Source: Bacteroidales bacterium (GTDB taxonomy: Bacteria; Bacteroidota; Bacteroidia; Bacteroidales; Muribaculaceae). From it: a DNA stretch of 64,000 nucleotides. How positions within the stretch are numbered: position 1 is the stretch's first letter; every line of letters starts with the position of its first letter. The position numbers were made by a program, and so were the translations under genes. The stretch covers positions 21,164-85,163 of the forward strand of contig CAAGGJ010000164.1 of the NCBI GenBank assembly GCA_900769345.1, in the 5' to 3' direction. The notes under the pieces are model-generated. The model was given only the letters and a program-made list of their open reading frames with translations, did not search any database and was not told the DNA's origin. Below are positions 45,158 through 53,993 of the stretch, piece after piece.

Positions 45158-46447
45158 ATGGCAAACAAGAAATTACACTTCGAAACTCTCCAATTGCATG
45201 TAGGTCAAGAACAACCCGATCCGGCAACCGATGCTCGTGCAGTGCCTATATATCAAACCACTTCATACGTATTCCGCAACTCTCAGCATGCTGCCGACCG
45301 TTTCGGGCTGCGTGATGCAGGCAACATCTACGGACGCCTCACCAATAGCACACAAGGCGTATTTGAGGACCGCGTGGCTGCTCTCGAAGGTGGTGTGGCA
45401 GGTTTGGCTGTAGCCTCAGGAGCCGCTGCCGTGACTTATGCTCTGCAAAACATACTTCAAGCCGGCGACCATATAGTGGCTGCCGATAACCTCTACGGTG
45501 GTTCGTTCAACCTCATCACCCACACTTTGGCAGGTCAAGGCATCAGCAACACTATATTCAAAAACAATGACCTTAATTCGCTCGAAGCTGCCATTCAGCC
45601 CAACACCAAGGCTGTGTACGTAGAAACTTTCGGCAACCCAAATTCCGACGTTACCAACATCGAGGAAACTGCCCGCGTGGCTCACAGCCATAACATTCCT
45701 TTGATTGTGGACAACACTTTTGCCACTCCGTTCCTGTTCCGTCCCATTGAGCACGGCGCCGACATCGTGGTGCACTCTGCCACTAAGTTTATCGGCGGCC
45801 ACGGATCATCGCTCGGCGGCGTGATAGTGGACGGCGGCAACTTCGACTGGAAGGCACAGCCCGACAAGTTCCCTACCCTTGCTAAACCCGACCCAAGTTA
45901 TCATGGCGCAATATTTGCCGATGTGGCAGGCAAGGCAGCATTTGTGACTCGCATTCGCGCCGTGGTATTGCGCGACACAGGCGCCACAATATCGCCATTC
46001 AATGCATTCATCTTGCTCCAAGGTCTCGAAACGCTATCGCTTCGCGTGGAGCGCCACGTGCAAAATGCGCTCCGTGTGGTGGAATTCTTGCGCAATCACC
46101 CCAAAGTGGCTCGCGTCAATCACCCATCTATCGAAAGTCACCCCGACCACAAGCTCTACACCCAATACTTCCCAAACGGTGCAGGAAGCATATTCACTTT
46201 CGAAATTAAGGGCGGTCAGGAAGCCGCTTGGCGATTTATCGACTCGCTCGAGATATTCTCGCTCCTCGCCAATGTGGCTGATGTGAAAAGCCTTGTGATT
46301 CACCCTTACACCACCACCCACTCGCAGATGTCGCCCGAAGAACTCGCCGAGCAGCACATCACCGAATCTACCGTGCGTCTTTCAATAGGTACAGAACATA
46401 TAGATGACTTGTTAGCCGACATCGCACAAGCGCTCGAAAAAGCATAA
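45158..46447 (+). CDS. metY: O-acetylhomoserine sulfhydrylase (aminocarboxypropyltransferase)
   Basis: A 429-residue cytoplasmic PLP enzyme of the Cys/Met-metabolism family, MetY branch, which makes homocysteine from O-acetylhomoserine and sulfide in methionine synthesis. Seen: [17 protein letters not shown] start, [51 protein letters not shown] and the Schiff-base motif [10 protein letters not shown] with Lys210; late SLGIGTEH-type end ([12 protein letters not shown]). Length above 420 and the STQGVFE motif separate it from MetB/MetC. Divergent from an Lrp/AsnC regulator, a common arrangement for amino-acid genes. Confidence 0.93.
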   Translation: MANKKLHFETLQLHVGQEQPDPATDARAVPIYQTTSYVFRNSQHAADRFGLRDAGNIYGRLTNSTQGVFEDRVAALEGGVAGLAVASGAAAVTYALQNILQAGDHIVAADNLYGGSFNLITHTLAGQGISNTIFKNNDLNSLEAAIQPNTKAVYVETFGNPNSDVTNIEETARVAHSHNIPLIVDNTFATPFLFRPIEHGADIVVHSATKFIGGHGSSLGGVIVDGGNFDWKAQPDKFPTLAKPDPSYHGAIFADVAGKAAFVTRIRAVVLRDTGATISPFNAFILLQGLETLSLRVERHVQNALRVVEFLRNHPKVARVNHPSIESHPDHKLYTQYFPNGAGSIFTFEIKGGQEAAWRFIDSLEIFSLLANVADVKSLVIHPYTTTHSQMSPEELAEQHITESTVRLSIGTEHIDDLLADIAQALEKA

Positions 46448-46507
46448 TATTTATTTCTACTTATCGGCTACACGAGGCTGTAACGCATGCGTTATGGCCT
46501 CATTTAC

Positions 46508-46540
46508 TTTGGCATATTGGCAAAATTATTGCTATATTTG
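46508..46540 (+). promoter_or_regulatory. Complete promoter of the EFR1-type gene
   Basis: TTTG (46508-46511), 21 bp, TATATTTG (46533-46540). Leader about 20 nt to the ATG at 46566; this decides against the upstream start at 46494. Confidence 0.75.
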
Positions 46541-46565
46541 CATTATCACCAACAAACTTAGCATT

Positions 46566-47384
46566 ATGAACATACACAACATAGCAGTTATCACTTTCTC
46601 GCCCACCGGTGCTTCGCGAAAAGTGGCTCTAAACATAGCTCAAGGCACCGAAGTGGCTCAAATCCGAAACATCGACCTCACCCACGACTCTGCCGAAGCC
46701 CTGCTTGGCGATGACTCGCTCGCCATAATTGCAGCACCTGTATATGGTGGCAAACCGGCTCCATTGGCAGTGCAACGCATGGAGCAAATCAGAGCCAACG
46801 GCACGCCTGCCGTGGTGGTGGCTGTGTATGGCAATCGGCACTACGAAAGCGCGCTCGTACAACTCACCGACATTGCTCGCAAGAAAGGTTTTAAGGTGAT
46901 AGCCGCAGCCACTTTTGTGGGCGAACACTCCTACTCCACCCCTTCCTCACCCATCGCTGTGGGTCGCCCCGATGCCGACGATTGCGCCAAAGCGCAAGAA
47001 CTCGGTGCTGCCGTGATGAAGAAATTAGCATCGGGCAATATCAGCGAAATAGATGCCGCAGCCATAGAGCAACCCGCACAACCCGAAGGCGCAATGGATG
47101 TGTTCCGCGCCACCATAGCACAGTGGATGAGCCAAGGCGTGAAATCGCCGCGAACACCCGCCACCGATGCATCACTATGCGTGCACTGCGGCTGCTGCGT
47201 GGCATTATGCCCCAATCAAGCCATCGTGCGCGGCAATGAGTGCGAAACCGATGCCTCTCGCTGCATCAAATGTTGTGCCTGCGTCAAAGGCTGTCCTCAG
47301 AAAGCCCGCACCATGCCTTCGCCTTTCGCGCCTCTCATCAGCCAAAACTTTGCCCCTCGCAAAGAGAATAAAGTAATTCTGTAA
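46566..47384 (+). CDS. EFR1-type flavodoxin/ferredoxin fusion protein
   Basis: Start taken at ATG 46566 (MNIHNIAVITF), since the promoter lies inside the longer open frame. The 272-residue protein has an N-terminal flavodoxin-like domain (FSPTGASRKVALNIA phosphate loop near residue 10; APVYGGKPAPLAVQ; VVVAVYGNRHYESAL) and a C-terminal pair of [4Fe-4S] ferredoxin motifs (CVHCGCCVALCP from Cys205, then CIKCCACVKGCP). It should shuttle electrons between FMN and iron-sulfur centres in the cytoplasm; the partner is unknown. It follows metY by about 120 bp with its own promoter; a role in sulfur reduction is possible but not shown. Confidence 0.88.
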   Translation: MNIHNIAVITFSPTGASRKVALNIAQGTEVAQIRNIDLTHDSAEALLGDDSLAIIAAPVYGGKPAPLAVQRMEQIRANGTPAVVVAVYGNRHYESALVQLTDIARKKGFKVIAAATFVGEHSYSTPSSPIAVGRPDADDCAKAQELGAAVMKKLASGNISEIDAAAIEQPAQPEGAMDVFRATIAQWMSQGVKSPRTPATDASLCVHCGCCVALCPNQAIVRGNECETDASRCIKCCACVKGCPQKARTMPSPFAPLISQNFAPRKENKVIL

Positions 47385-47440
47385 TTTAGCAAATAACTGT
47401 CGGGGGGCTTAATGTATTTGTATGGCAGGGGCCTCACCTT

Positions 47441-47487
47441 GTTTAAATCTGTGAACAAAAATCTTGTGGAGATCCGCGTTAAAAAAC
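47441..47487. repeat. Dispersed intergenic element, copy B
   Basis: TTTAAATCTGTGAACAAAAA, CTTGTGGAGAT, CGCGTTAAAAAA: same order and spacing as copy A at 44414-44460, on the same strand, about 3 kb apart. Confidence 0.7.
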
Positions 47488-47569
47488 CGCTGCAACCGGT
47501 AGGCGCATAACCGCAGCTCACTTAGAGTTTATATTATCACTAATCAGAATAAAAAAAACGATTCCGCAG

Positions 47570-48985
47570 TTATGCAAACAAATCTTGCAGCGTAACTTCG
47601 CTTTGAATAATACCGGAATGCGAATTTTGACGCAGTCCAAAAGTAGTTACCATAGTAAGATGCACGGCTTTGTGCGTATTAGTTGCTTGGATAAACGCAG
47701 CCTTTTTGTTTCGCAAATTACGTTCATATTCGGCATCGATGGAATACTCCGAAATTGAAAATTTCATTTCGCAGATATTCACCACTTGATCATTGCGGTC
47801 GATGAGCAAATCTATTTGAGCGCCGGTGCCACTTTCATCGACATTCTTGCGCCATGAATATACGTTGCTCAGCACTCCGGCTATTCCAAGCGCCGCCTTA
47901 ATTTGCTGAATGTGAGCCATACACAAGCGTTCGAATGCCAATCCGCTCCAAGCACGATGCACGGCAGAATCTATCGACGCCGACCAAAAATGTTCATCGT
48001 TATTCTCATTGCGTTCGATAAACTTGAAATAGAATAGTGTGTAATTATCAATAAGTTGATATACAGCCTGTTTATTCTTCTTACCGTAGCCGTTGTATTT
48101 GCGAATAAACCCACAGTACTCCAATTCGGCAAGCACCTTGGAGAGTGAGCCACCACTATTTTTATCTATTGCCGCTGTTATTTCCTCACGCGTCATCCCC
48201 GATTTTTTCTTTCCCAACACCGAAACCACTGCTATATATTGTCGGGGCATTTTAAACAACGATGCGTAGAGCATATCGAATTCGTTATGCAACTTACCAT
48301 TCTTTGCAAAAAATAATTTATCGATATTTTGCGCCGGACTCAACCCTTTCTCCAGAAGGCTCCAATAAAACGGAATTCCGCCCAACACCATATAGCACTC
48401 TGCCACTTGGTATCGGCTCATCTCTATGCCCCTATTTTGAACATACATTTCGCATTCGTGCAATGTAAACGGCTGGAGAGCTATACGCTGCGTTACTCGA
48501 TTGTGCAACCCCCCGTGATCGTTGATTACTTTGTTGATAATCCATGAAGTGGCCGAACCGCATATTATCACTACAATATCCTTTCGAGCCGATGCCCACC
48601 CATTCCAAAAATGCTCAAACGCCGACAGAAAGTTTGAGCGCGGCGTGTCCATCCACGGCAACTCATCGAAAAATACTATCTTCTTTTCGTCTGTGGAGTT
48701 TTTCAAAAAATTTGACAATAGTCCAAATGCCTCCAACCAAGATTTCGGTATAGGGCAATCATCAAAACCTGCATCTCTAAGCGAGATGGCAAAACTAAAT
48801 AGTTGCTCACCGATTCTGCCTTTTGCCAATCCGGTGTGCTGAAATGTAAACTTGTAGCCGAATGTTTCGCGTATGAGATAGGTCTTTCCCACACGCCTGC
48901 GGCCGTACACAGCCACAAGTTCCGAATACTCCGATTGCGCTGCAGTTAGCAGTATTTTATGTTCTTCTTTTCTTCCGATTAGCAT
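47570..48985 (-). CDS. ATPase_2 / DUF234 P-loop ATPase
   Basis: COG1672-type protein of 471 residues. I prefer the ATG at 48985 (MLIGRKEEHK), which matches the family start; the ATG at 48997 would begin only about 5 nt after the predicted transcript start. Walker A YGRRRVGKTYL near residue 27, Walker B IVFFDELPWMDT near 104, sensor VIICGSATSW near 137; a winged-helix part (SGMTREEITAAID, SGGSLSKVLAELE) in the middle; and C-terminal DUF234 with AQIDLLID and CEMKFS, the D and ExK of a nuclease-like fold. Function unknown, as for COG1672. Monocistronic. A 15-bp inverted repeat lies around its -33 region. It is the third family of orphan ATPase/nuclease-fold genes in the window. Confidence 0.87.
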   Translation of the reverse strand: MLIGRKEEHKILLTAAQSEYSELVAVYGRRRVGKTYLIRETFGYKFTFQHTGLAKGRIGEQLFSFAISLRDAGFDDCPIPKSWLEAFGLLSNFLKNSTDEKKIVFFDELPWMDTPRSNFLSAFEHFWNGWASARKDIVVIICGSATSWIINKVINDHGGLHNRVTQRIALQPFTLHECEMYVQNRGIEMSRYQVAECYMVLGGIPFYWSLLEKGLSPAQNIDKLFFAKNGKLHNEFDMLYASLFKMPRQYIAVVSVLGKKKSGMTREEITAAIDKNSGGSLSKVLAELEYCGFIRKYNGYGKKNKQAVYQLIDNYTLFYFKFIERNENNDEHFWSASIDSAVHRAWSGLAFERLCMAHIQQIKAALGIAGVLSNVYSWRKNVDESGTGAQIDLLIDRNDQVVNICEMKFSISEYSIDAEYERNLRNKKAAFIQATNTHKAVHLTMVTTFGLRQNSHSGIIQSEVTLQDLFA

Positions 48986-49007
48986 AAGCAATAACATTTA
49001 GCTATCA

Positions 49008-49015
49008 CAAAAATA
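49008..49015 (-). promoter_or_regulatory. -7 box of the DUF234 ATPase gene
   Basis: TATTTTTG on the minus strand, matching TAnnTTTG; the left arm of the inverted repeat begins 15 bp upstream of it. Confidence 0.5.
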
Positions 49016-49029
49016 CAACATTTTTCGCT

Positions 49030-49076
49030 TATAACTCGCCAAATCTCGAATTTTTTTCCACATTTGGCGAGTTATA
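49030..49076. repeat. 15-bp perfect inverted repeat, likely operator
   Basis: TATAACTCGCCAAAT (49030-49044) and ATTTGGCGAGTTATA (49062-49076), spacer 17 bp, arm centres 32 bp apart. Without a T-tract it is more likely a protein-binding site than a terminator. The left arm covers the -33 area of the ATPase gene. Confidence 0.85.
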
Positions 49077-49222
49077 GGCATTTTTTGCATCAAAAATTTG
49101 CACAACCCTTGTTTATTACTCTCCATGATGACGACTAAAATGAACAAAACTGCTTCGCAATTATCCGAAAAATTGGTTATTTTTCCAAAAATCAGGGTAT
49201 ATGCATCAATGTCGATTCGCTA

Positions 49223-49230
49223 TAACTTTG
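49223..49230 (+). promoter_or_regulatory. -7 box of the hydrolase-flavodoxin-AraC operon
   Basis: TAACTTTG, exact consensus, 29 bp before the ATG at 49259. Confidence 0.55.
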
Positions 49231-49258
49231 TATCTTGGAAAATATAAACGAAAATAAC

Positions 49259-50416
49259 ATGAAAATTATAACCATCTTATTATCAATCTTAGCAATGGCA
49301 ACAAATATTCAAGCACAGGACATCAACAATCGGCTGCCCTCGAAACAGGAACTGCAGTTGACGCAAGAATGGGACAAGACTTTTCCCAAGAGTGATAAAG
49401 TAAAACACGAAAAGATAACGTTCGTCAACCGATTTGGCATCACACTTGCTGCCGACTTATACCGGCCTAATGATATAACCGGCAAATTGCCGGCACTTGC
49501 TGTCAGCGGACCCTTTGGAGCATCGAAGGAGCAGTCGAGCGGCTTATATGCCATGAAAATGGCAGAAAAAGGCTTCATCACTTGCGCTTTCGACCCGTCA
49601 TTCACCGGTGAGAGTGGAGGCGAACCACGCGCCACTGCCTCTCCCGACATCAACACCGAGGACTTCCTGGCAGCTGTAGATTTCCTTAGTTGCCTCGAGG
49701 AGGTAGATGAAGAGAAGATAGGTATAATAGGCATCTGCGGTTGGGGTGGCATAGCGCTCAATGCGGCAGCCATCGACCCTCGAATCAAAGCCACATTGGC
49801 AAGCACAATGTACGATATGTGCCGTGTAAGCGGCAATGACTATTTTGATGTAAACAACAATGAGGAGTCGCGTTATAATGCTCGTAAAGCAATCGCCGAC
49901 GAACGCCGCAGAGCAGTTCACAGTGGCAAACTGACGCCCGGCGGTGGTGTGGTGAATCCGCTTCCCGACGATGCTCCGCAGTTTGTAAAAGATTATTACG
50001 ACTATTACAAAACTGCTCGTGGCTACCATCCTCGTTCGGGCAATAGCAATGACGGCTGGCACTCGTTCGGCACTTTGGCTTATGCCAATTCTCGCTTCCT
50101 CTATTACATCAATGAGATTCGCTCTGCCGTGCTCATTATGCATGGCGAAAATGCCCATTCGCGTTATTTTGGAGAAGATGCATTTAACTATATGGTAAAC
50201 GGTAAAGCCAATGGTTATAATGCCATTGTCGAGCCCAATCCTGTGCCCCAAAACAAGCAACTGCTGATTATTCCGGGTGCCAATCATTGTGACCTCTACG
50301 ACGGCGGTTACACTCTGCTCGAGGGCAAAGGGTCTGCAAAGAACTTGATTCCTTGGCAAAAGATAGCCGATTTTTTCACTGCAAATATGAATAGCGACAA
50401 CACGACTGACAACTAA
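49259..50416 (+). CDS. Exported alpha/beta hydrolase with Cys in the nucleophile elbow
   Basis: Start taken at ATG 49259 (MKIITILLSIL), the beginning of a signal peptide; the longer frame begins at a TTG within the leader. The 385-residue protein resembles YcjY/dienelactone-hydrolase-like enzymes: FVNRFGITLAADLYRP, PALAVSGPFGASKEQ, GFITCAFDPSFTGESGG and the nucleophile elbow GICGWGG, in which Cys160 replaces the usual Ser, as in dienelactone hydrolase. The acid and base are probably in VLIMHGENAHS and GANHCDLYD. Substrate unknown. First of three genes with a flavodoxin and an AraC-type regulator (gaps 42 and 62 bp), a set typical of redox or electrophile-responsive operons in Bacteroidales. 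Confidence 0.85.
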   Translation: MKIITILLSILAMATNIQAQDINNRLPSKQELQLTQEWDKTFPKSDKVKHEKITFVNRFGITLAADLYRPNDITGKLPALAVSGPFGASKEQSSGLYAMKMAEKGFITCAFDPSFTGESGGEPRATASPDINTEDFLAAVDFLSCLEEVDEEKIGIIGICGWGGIALNAAAIDPRIKATLASTMYDMCRVSGNDYFDVNNNEESRYNARKAIADERRRAVHSGKLTPGGGVVNPLPDDAPQFVKDYYDYYKTARGYHPRSGNSNDGWHSFGTLAYANSRFLYYINEIRSAVLIMHGENAHSRYFGEDAFNYMVNGKANGYNAIVEPNPVPQNKQLLIIPGANHCDLYDGGYTLLEGKGSAKNLIPWQKIADFFTANMNSDNTTDN

Positions 50417-50458
50417 AATTATTCGTTACCAACGGGACAATCACACTTACACATAAAA

Positions 50459-51028
50459 ATGTTCAACAAAATAAATATCACGAAAATTATATTGACGGTT
50501 TTATCGACTCTGCTGTCGGTAACATCGTGTTCTCAAAAAAAATCAGAAACCATTATGCAAGACAAGAAAGTGCTGGTAGTGTATTTTTCGGCCACGGGAA
50601 CCACGCGTCAAGTGGCTGAATTATTGACTGATGCGGCTAATGCCGACCTTTGCGAGATAGAACCTGTGCAGCAATATACGGCTGCCGACCTCAATTGGCA
50701 CAACCCCCAATCGCGCAGCTCGGTTGAGATGAATGATTCGTTATCACGACCCGCAATCAAAGCCCCGAGCGTGGACATAAGCAAATACGACTGCATCTAT
50801 TTAGGCTATCCCATCTGGTGGGACCTCGCCCCGAGAGCGGTGTATTCGTTCATCGAAAGTCACAATCTGAAGGGCAAGACCATTATCCCGTTTGCCACAT
50901 CGGGCGGCAGTGCCATAGGCACCAGTGTTGCCGACTTCAAGCTACTATATCCCGAAGTTAATTGGCAAGCAGGCAAAATGCTCACTCACGCAAGCAAGAA
51001 AGAGATAGCCGAGTGGTGCAATAAATAG
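50459..51028 (+). CDS. Flavodoxin-family lipoprotein
   Basis: A 189-residue protein of the Flavodoxin_4 type. The N-terminus looks like a lipoprotein signal with lipobox SVTSC (Cys23), unusual for a flavodoxin; an internal ATG (MQDKK, near residue 33) would give a normal cytoplasmic form. FMN phosphate loop VVYFSATGTTRQVAE, then YLGYPIWWDLAPRAV and PFATSGGSAIG, all typical. It should carry electrons with FMN as cofactor. Second in the operon with the alpha/beta hydrolase and AraC-type regulator. Confidence 0.87.
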   Translation: MFNKINITKIILTVLSTLLSVTSCSQKKSETIMQDKKVLVVYFSATGTTRQVAELLTDAANADLCEIEPVQQYTAADLNWHNPQSRSSVEMNDSLSRPAIKAPSVDISKYDCIYLGYPIWWDLAPRAVYSFIESHNLKGKTIIPFATSGGSAIGTSVADFKLLYPEVNWQAGKMLTHASKKEIAEWCNK

Positions 51029-51090
51029 GACTTTTCGGTGTTATAATAATATAAAACACAGTCACTCTCTCCCCCAAAAATAACAAAACG

Positions 51091-51981
51091 ATGGAAGAGG
51101 TATTTCTAAACACTATCCAGGACTTCAACGACTATAACGGCATGGAGACACTCCATCCCTTGGTCAGCGTGTTGCACGTGGAGAACACCGAGCACATACA
51201 GCAGCGCGTGATGCACTATGGGCTATATGTAATCTATCTCAAAGAGACCAAAGGGTGCAAACTCTCCTATGGAAGAACGTCCTACGACTTCGACGAGATG
51301 ACCGTGACAAGTTTCGCTCCCGGTCAGGTGGTGACGGTGGAACCTAACCCCGAAGTACCTTTTGCTAAATATACAGCCCTGGCATTTCACCCCGACTTGC
51401 TTAATCGCACTCCACTGGCAAAGCAGATGAGTCGTTACGAATATTTCGGCTATACGAGCACCGAGGCGCTGCACCTATCCTCTCAAGAAGTGGAAATATT
51501 TCAAGGCGTATTGGCTATGATAGAGCAGGAACTGCACCGTGCCATCGACAAGCATACCCGCGAACTCATAGTATCGAATATCGAACTGTTGCTCAACTAC
51601 TGCCTTCGCTTTTACGACCGCCAGTTCATCACTCGCGAGGAGGTAAATCATAGCGTGGTGAAAAAATTCCTCTCATTGCTCGATGACTACATTTCTACTA
51701 AAGCCGCACAAGAGGGACTGCCGATGGTAGCTTATTTTGCCGATAAATGTTGCTTATCGAGTGGATATTTTGGCAATCTCGTAAGGGTGGAAACCGGACG
51801 ATCGGCCAAAGGCATTATTGCCGATTATCTCCTCGCCCATGCCAAAGAATTGCTCAACGACTACTCTCTTACGGTGGCAATGGTGAGCGAAAGCTTGGGA
51901 TTTGACTATCCTCAACATTTCGTGCGATTCTTCAAAGCACAAACTGGCCGCACACCATCGCAATACAGGAAAATATCATAA
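51091..51981 (+). CDS. AraC-family transcriptional regulator
   Basis: A 296-residue regulator. The N-terminal 170 residues are a cupin-like sensor region (YGLYVIYLKETKGCKLSYG, SFAPGQVV), and residues about 200-296 the double HTH of AraC: MVAYFADKCCLSSGYFGNLVRVETG and AMVSESLGFDYPQHFVRFFKAQTGRTPSQYRK. It closes the operon with the alpha/beta hydrolase and flavodoxin and very likely controls it. The order hydrolase or oxidoreductase, flavodoxin, AraC is often found in Bacteroidales. A terminator hairpin follows. Confidence 0.92.
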   Translation: MEEVFLNTIQDFNDYNGMETLHPLVSVLHVENTEHIQQRVMHYGLYVIYLKETKGCKLSYGRTSYDFDEMTVTSFAPGQVVTVEPNPEVPFAKYTALAFHPDLLNRTPLAKQMSRYEYFGYTSTEALHLSSQEVEIFQGVLAMIEQELHRAIDKHTRELIVSNIELLLNYCLRFYDRQFITREEVNHSVVKKFLSLLDDYISTKAAQEGLPMVAYFADKCCLSSGYFGNLVRVETGRSAKGIIADYLLAHAKELLNDYSLTVAMVSESLGFDYPQHFVRFFKAQTGRTPSQYRKIS

Positions 51982-52008
51982 TCATCTAACCAATACATCC
52001 ACCTCAAG

Positions 52009-52043
52009 TGCAGGCTGAAAGCAATTATCAGTCTGCACCTTTT
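52009..52043 (+). terminator. Terminator after the AraC-type gene
   Basis: GTGCAG-g-CTGA / TCAG-t-CTGCAC with 9-nt loop followed by CTTTTTC. Confidence 0.8.
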
Positions 52044-52100
52044 TCATTGAAATAGAAGAAAAATGTTATGTCCGAAATGTTTGAATGACTGATTTGATAT

Positions 52101-53720
52101 TCAAAAAGCCTTATCCTCAATAACATTACCATCGGCATCAGTGATGCGCCAATGGGTGATATTACGTTGTTCACTTGCTACACAAACACCGTACTTGGTA
52201 ATATTTCGTCCACCGGCTTCGTAAGGAATGGCGTAGCCTTTGCTGTCAATCTGAGCCAAAGCATTCTCTACTGTATCATCAACCTTAAGCTCGAGCACAA
52301 AGATGTCGGTCTTAGTCATAATAACCACATCTGCACGGCCCAAGATGCTCTTGACCTCGGTATCGACAGTAGAGTTGAGCATAGAGAATGCCATGTAGAG
52401 AAGTAATTGGTAGAACGACTCGCGACTCTCCTTATCTTCCCACTGTTCTTTGGTTATTACATCGTATGGTATCCCGGCGATATAGGAGCGAAGTGCCGTG
52501 AGTGCATCCGACAAGTTATTCCTGAATACAGCCCTTGCCATAGCTGCTATCAAGCTGTTGTTGTCGGCTACCGTACGCTTCAGTATTATTGGCATTAAAC
52601 AATCAATAAGACCTTTTCTAACTTCATTGTTAGGAATCTTCAACTCATACCGCTGAACCCATGGATCGTAGGAGGCAATAGTGAGATAACCACTTTGATA
52701 TAGCAGTGGCATTGGAGTATTTGCATTTTCGCACGGAATGCTAAACTCGTTTTCACTCACCTCTACTCCATCATAATTTAATGCTGTGGTGATAGGGAAG
52801 CAAGACAGATACTCCAATAGTGAATTTGATGTCGCGGAATCAAACCAATAAGAATTAGTGGTATTCTTGTCTAATGCCTTCAACAGACTGAATGGCGCAT
52901 ACACATCCTTACTATTTGGAGAAAAATGATAGCCATCATAGTTTTTCTTCAATAACGCGTAAGCCTCTTTGGTTGTTACTTCAAGAGATTTCGCATACTC
53001 CTCTATGCAAGGGCGAAGAGTGGTGTCTAATTCTTCTTGGGTAATCCCACAGATACCTGAGTATTCATCATCAAAAGATATTTGATTCAAATTATTCAGT
53101 TCTGAGAAAATGCTGAGTTGAGAGAACTTGGTTACACCGGTGATGAATACAAAACGGAGATATTCGCCTTCATCCTTAAGAACTTGATAAAACTCACGAA
53201 GCAAAGAGCGCATTTTTACAAGTTGCTCCGGTTGGTTTATCATTCTCATTATGGCAGAGTCGTATTCATCAAGAATGACTACTGCTTTTTCGCCGGTTTG
53301 TTCGTAAGCACGGTGTATCAAACCACTAAAACGAGCTCCCGGGGTATGTTCTGCCTCATTTCTTCCATATTCTTTTTCGTATTTAGAAATGAGCAATTCC
53401 AATTTACCTTTAGCATCTTCGATACTGCAGTCTTTGAGACCACTCAAGATAAAATGAAGTACAGGATACTTTGTCCACTGCGTTTCCAACTCCATCACCT
53501 TGAGCCCTTCAAACAGTTCCTTCTGTCCTTTGAAATAAGCCTTAAAGGTGTTACAAAGCAGAGATTTGCCAAATCTGCGAGGACGAGCAAGAAATACATA
53601 ACTATATTTGTTGGCAAGGTCGAACATCATATCCGTCTTGTCAACATAGATCATTCCAAGTTCCCTTATTCGCTGGAACTGGTCTGTATCTACCGGGTAT
53701 CTAAATTTACTCATTTTCAA
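52101..53720 (-). CDS. AAA-ATPase_like / PD-(D/E)XK nuclease-fold protein (copy 2)
   Basis: A 539-residue paralogue of the gene at 4582-6195, with the same architecture and long identical stretches (for example the N-terminal FRYPVDTDQFQ, ARPRRFGKSLLCNTFKAYF, TGVTKFSQLSIFSELNN, MLNSTVDTEVKSILGRADVV). Walker A RRFGKS at residues 46-51, Walker B VVILDEYDSA; the C-terminal nuclease core has GRADVVI and FVLELKVDD. At the DNA level its codons contain more A/T in third positions than copy 1, so the two are not a very recent duplication. Monocistronic, transcribed convergently with the AraC-type operon. Function unknown. Confidence 0.86.
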   Translation of the reverse strand: MKMSKFRYPVDTDQFQRIRELGMIYVDKTDMMFDLANKYSYVFLARPRRFGKSLLCNTFKAYFKGQKELFEGLKVMELETQWTKYPVLHFILSGLKDCSIEDAKGKLELLISKYEKEYGRNEAEHTPGARFSGLIHRAYEQTGEKAVVILDEYDSAIMRMINQPEQLVKMRSLLREFYQVLKDEGEYLRFVFITGVTKFSQLSIFSELNNLNQISFDDEYSGICGITQEELDTTLRPCIEEYAKSLEVTTKEAYALLKKNYDGYHFSPNSKDVYAPFSLLKALDKNTTNSYWFDSATSNSLLEYLSCFPITTALNYDGVEVSENEFSIPCENANTPMPLLYQSGYLTIASYDPWVQRYELKIPNNEVRKGLIDCLMPIILKRTVADNNSLIAAMARAVFRNNLSDALTALRSYIAGIPYDVITKEQWEDKESRESFYQLLLYMAFSMLNSTVDTEVKSILGRADVVIMTKTDIFVLELKVDDTVENALAQIDSKGYAIPYEAGGRNITKYGVCVASEQRNITHWRITDADGNVIEDKAF

Positions 53721-53993
53721 ACTAATTGATGTAACTTTTCGTTATGTATTAGCCTACATTAGACGATAAATTTACTAATTTTTCCGCAAATATCGTTCGA
53801 TTCAGATGATTTACACGCAAACTTTAACAATATTTGGCTTCAAGACATCACTTTGTGCCATTATCTATCTATCCAAATGACAAAACCACGCACTAAATCT
53901 GCAAAATTCTCAGCAATCATTTTCTGGGAAAATGTGATTTCAAGACCAAAAGGTAAAAAATGGCGGAGTGCGAGGTTCGGCTTTTGTGCTGTT

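Noticed and set aside
49030..49076. The inverted repeat as an intrinsic terminator
   Set aside because: No gene ends here on either strand and no T-tract directly follows; operator is likelier.
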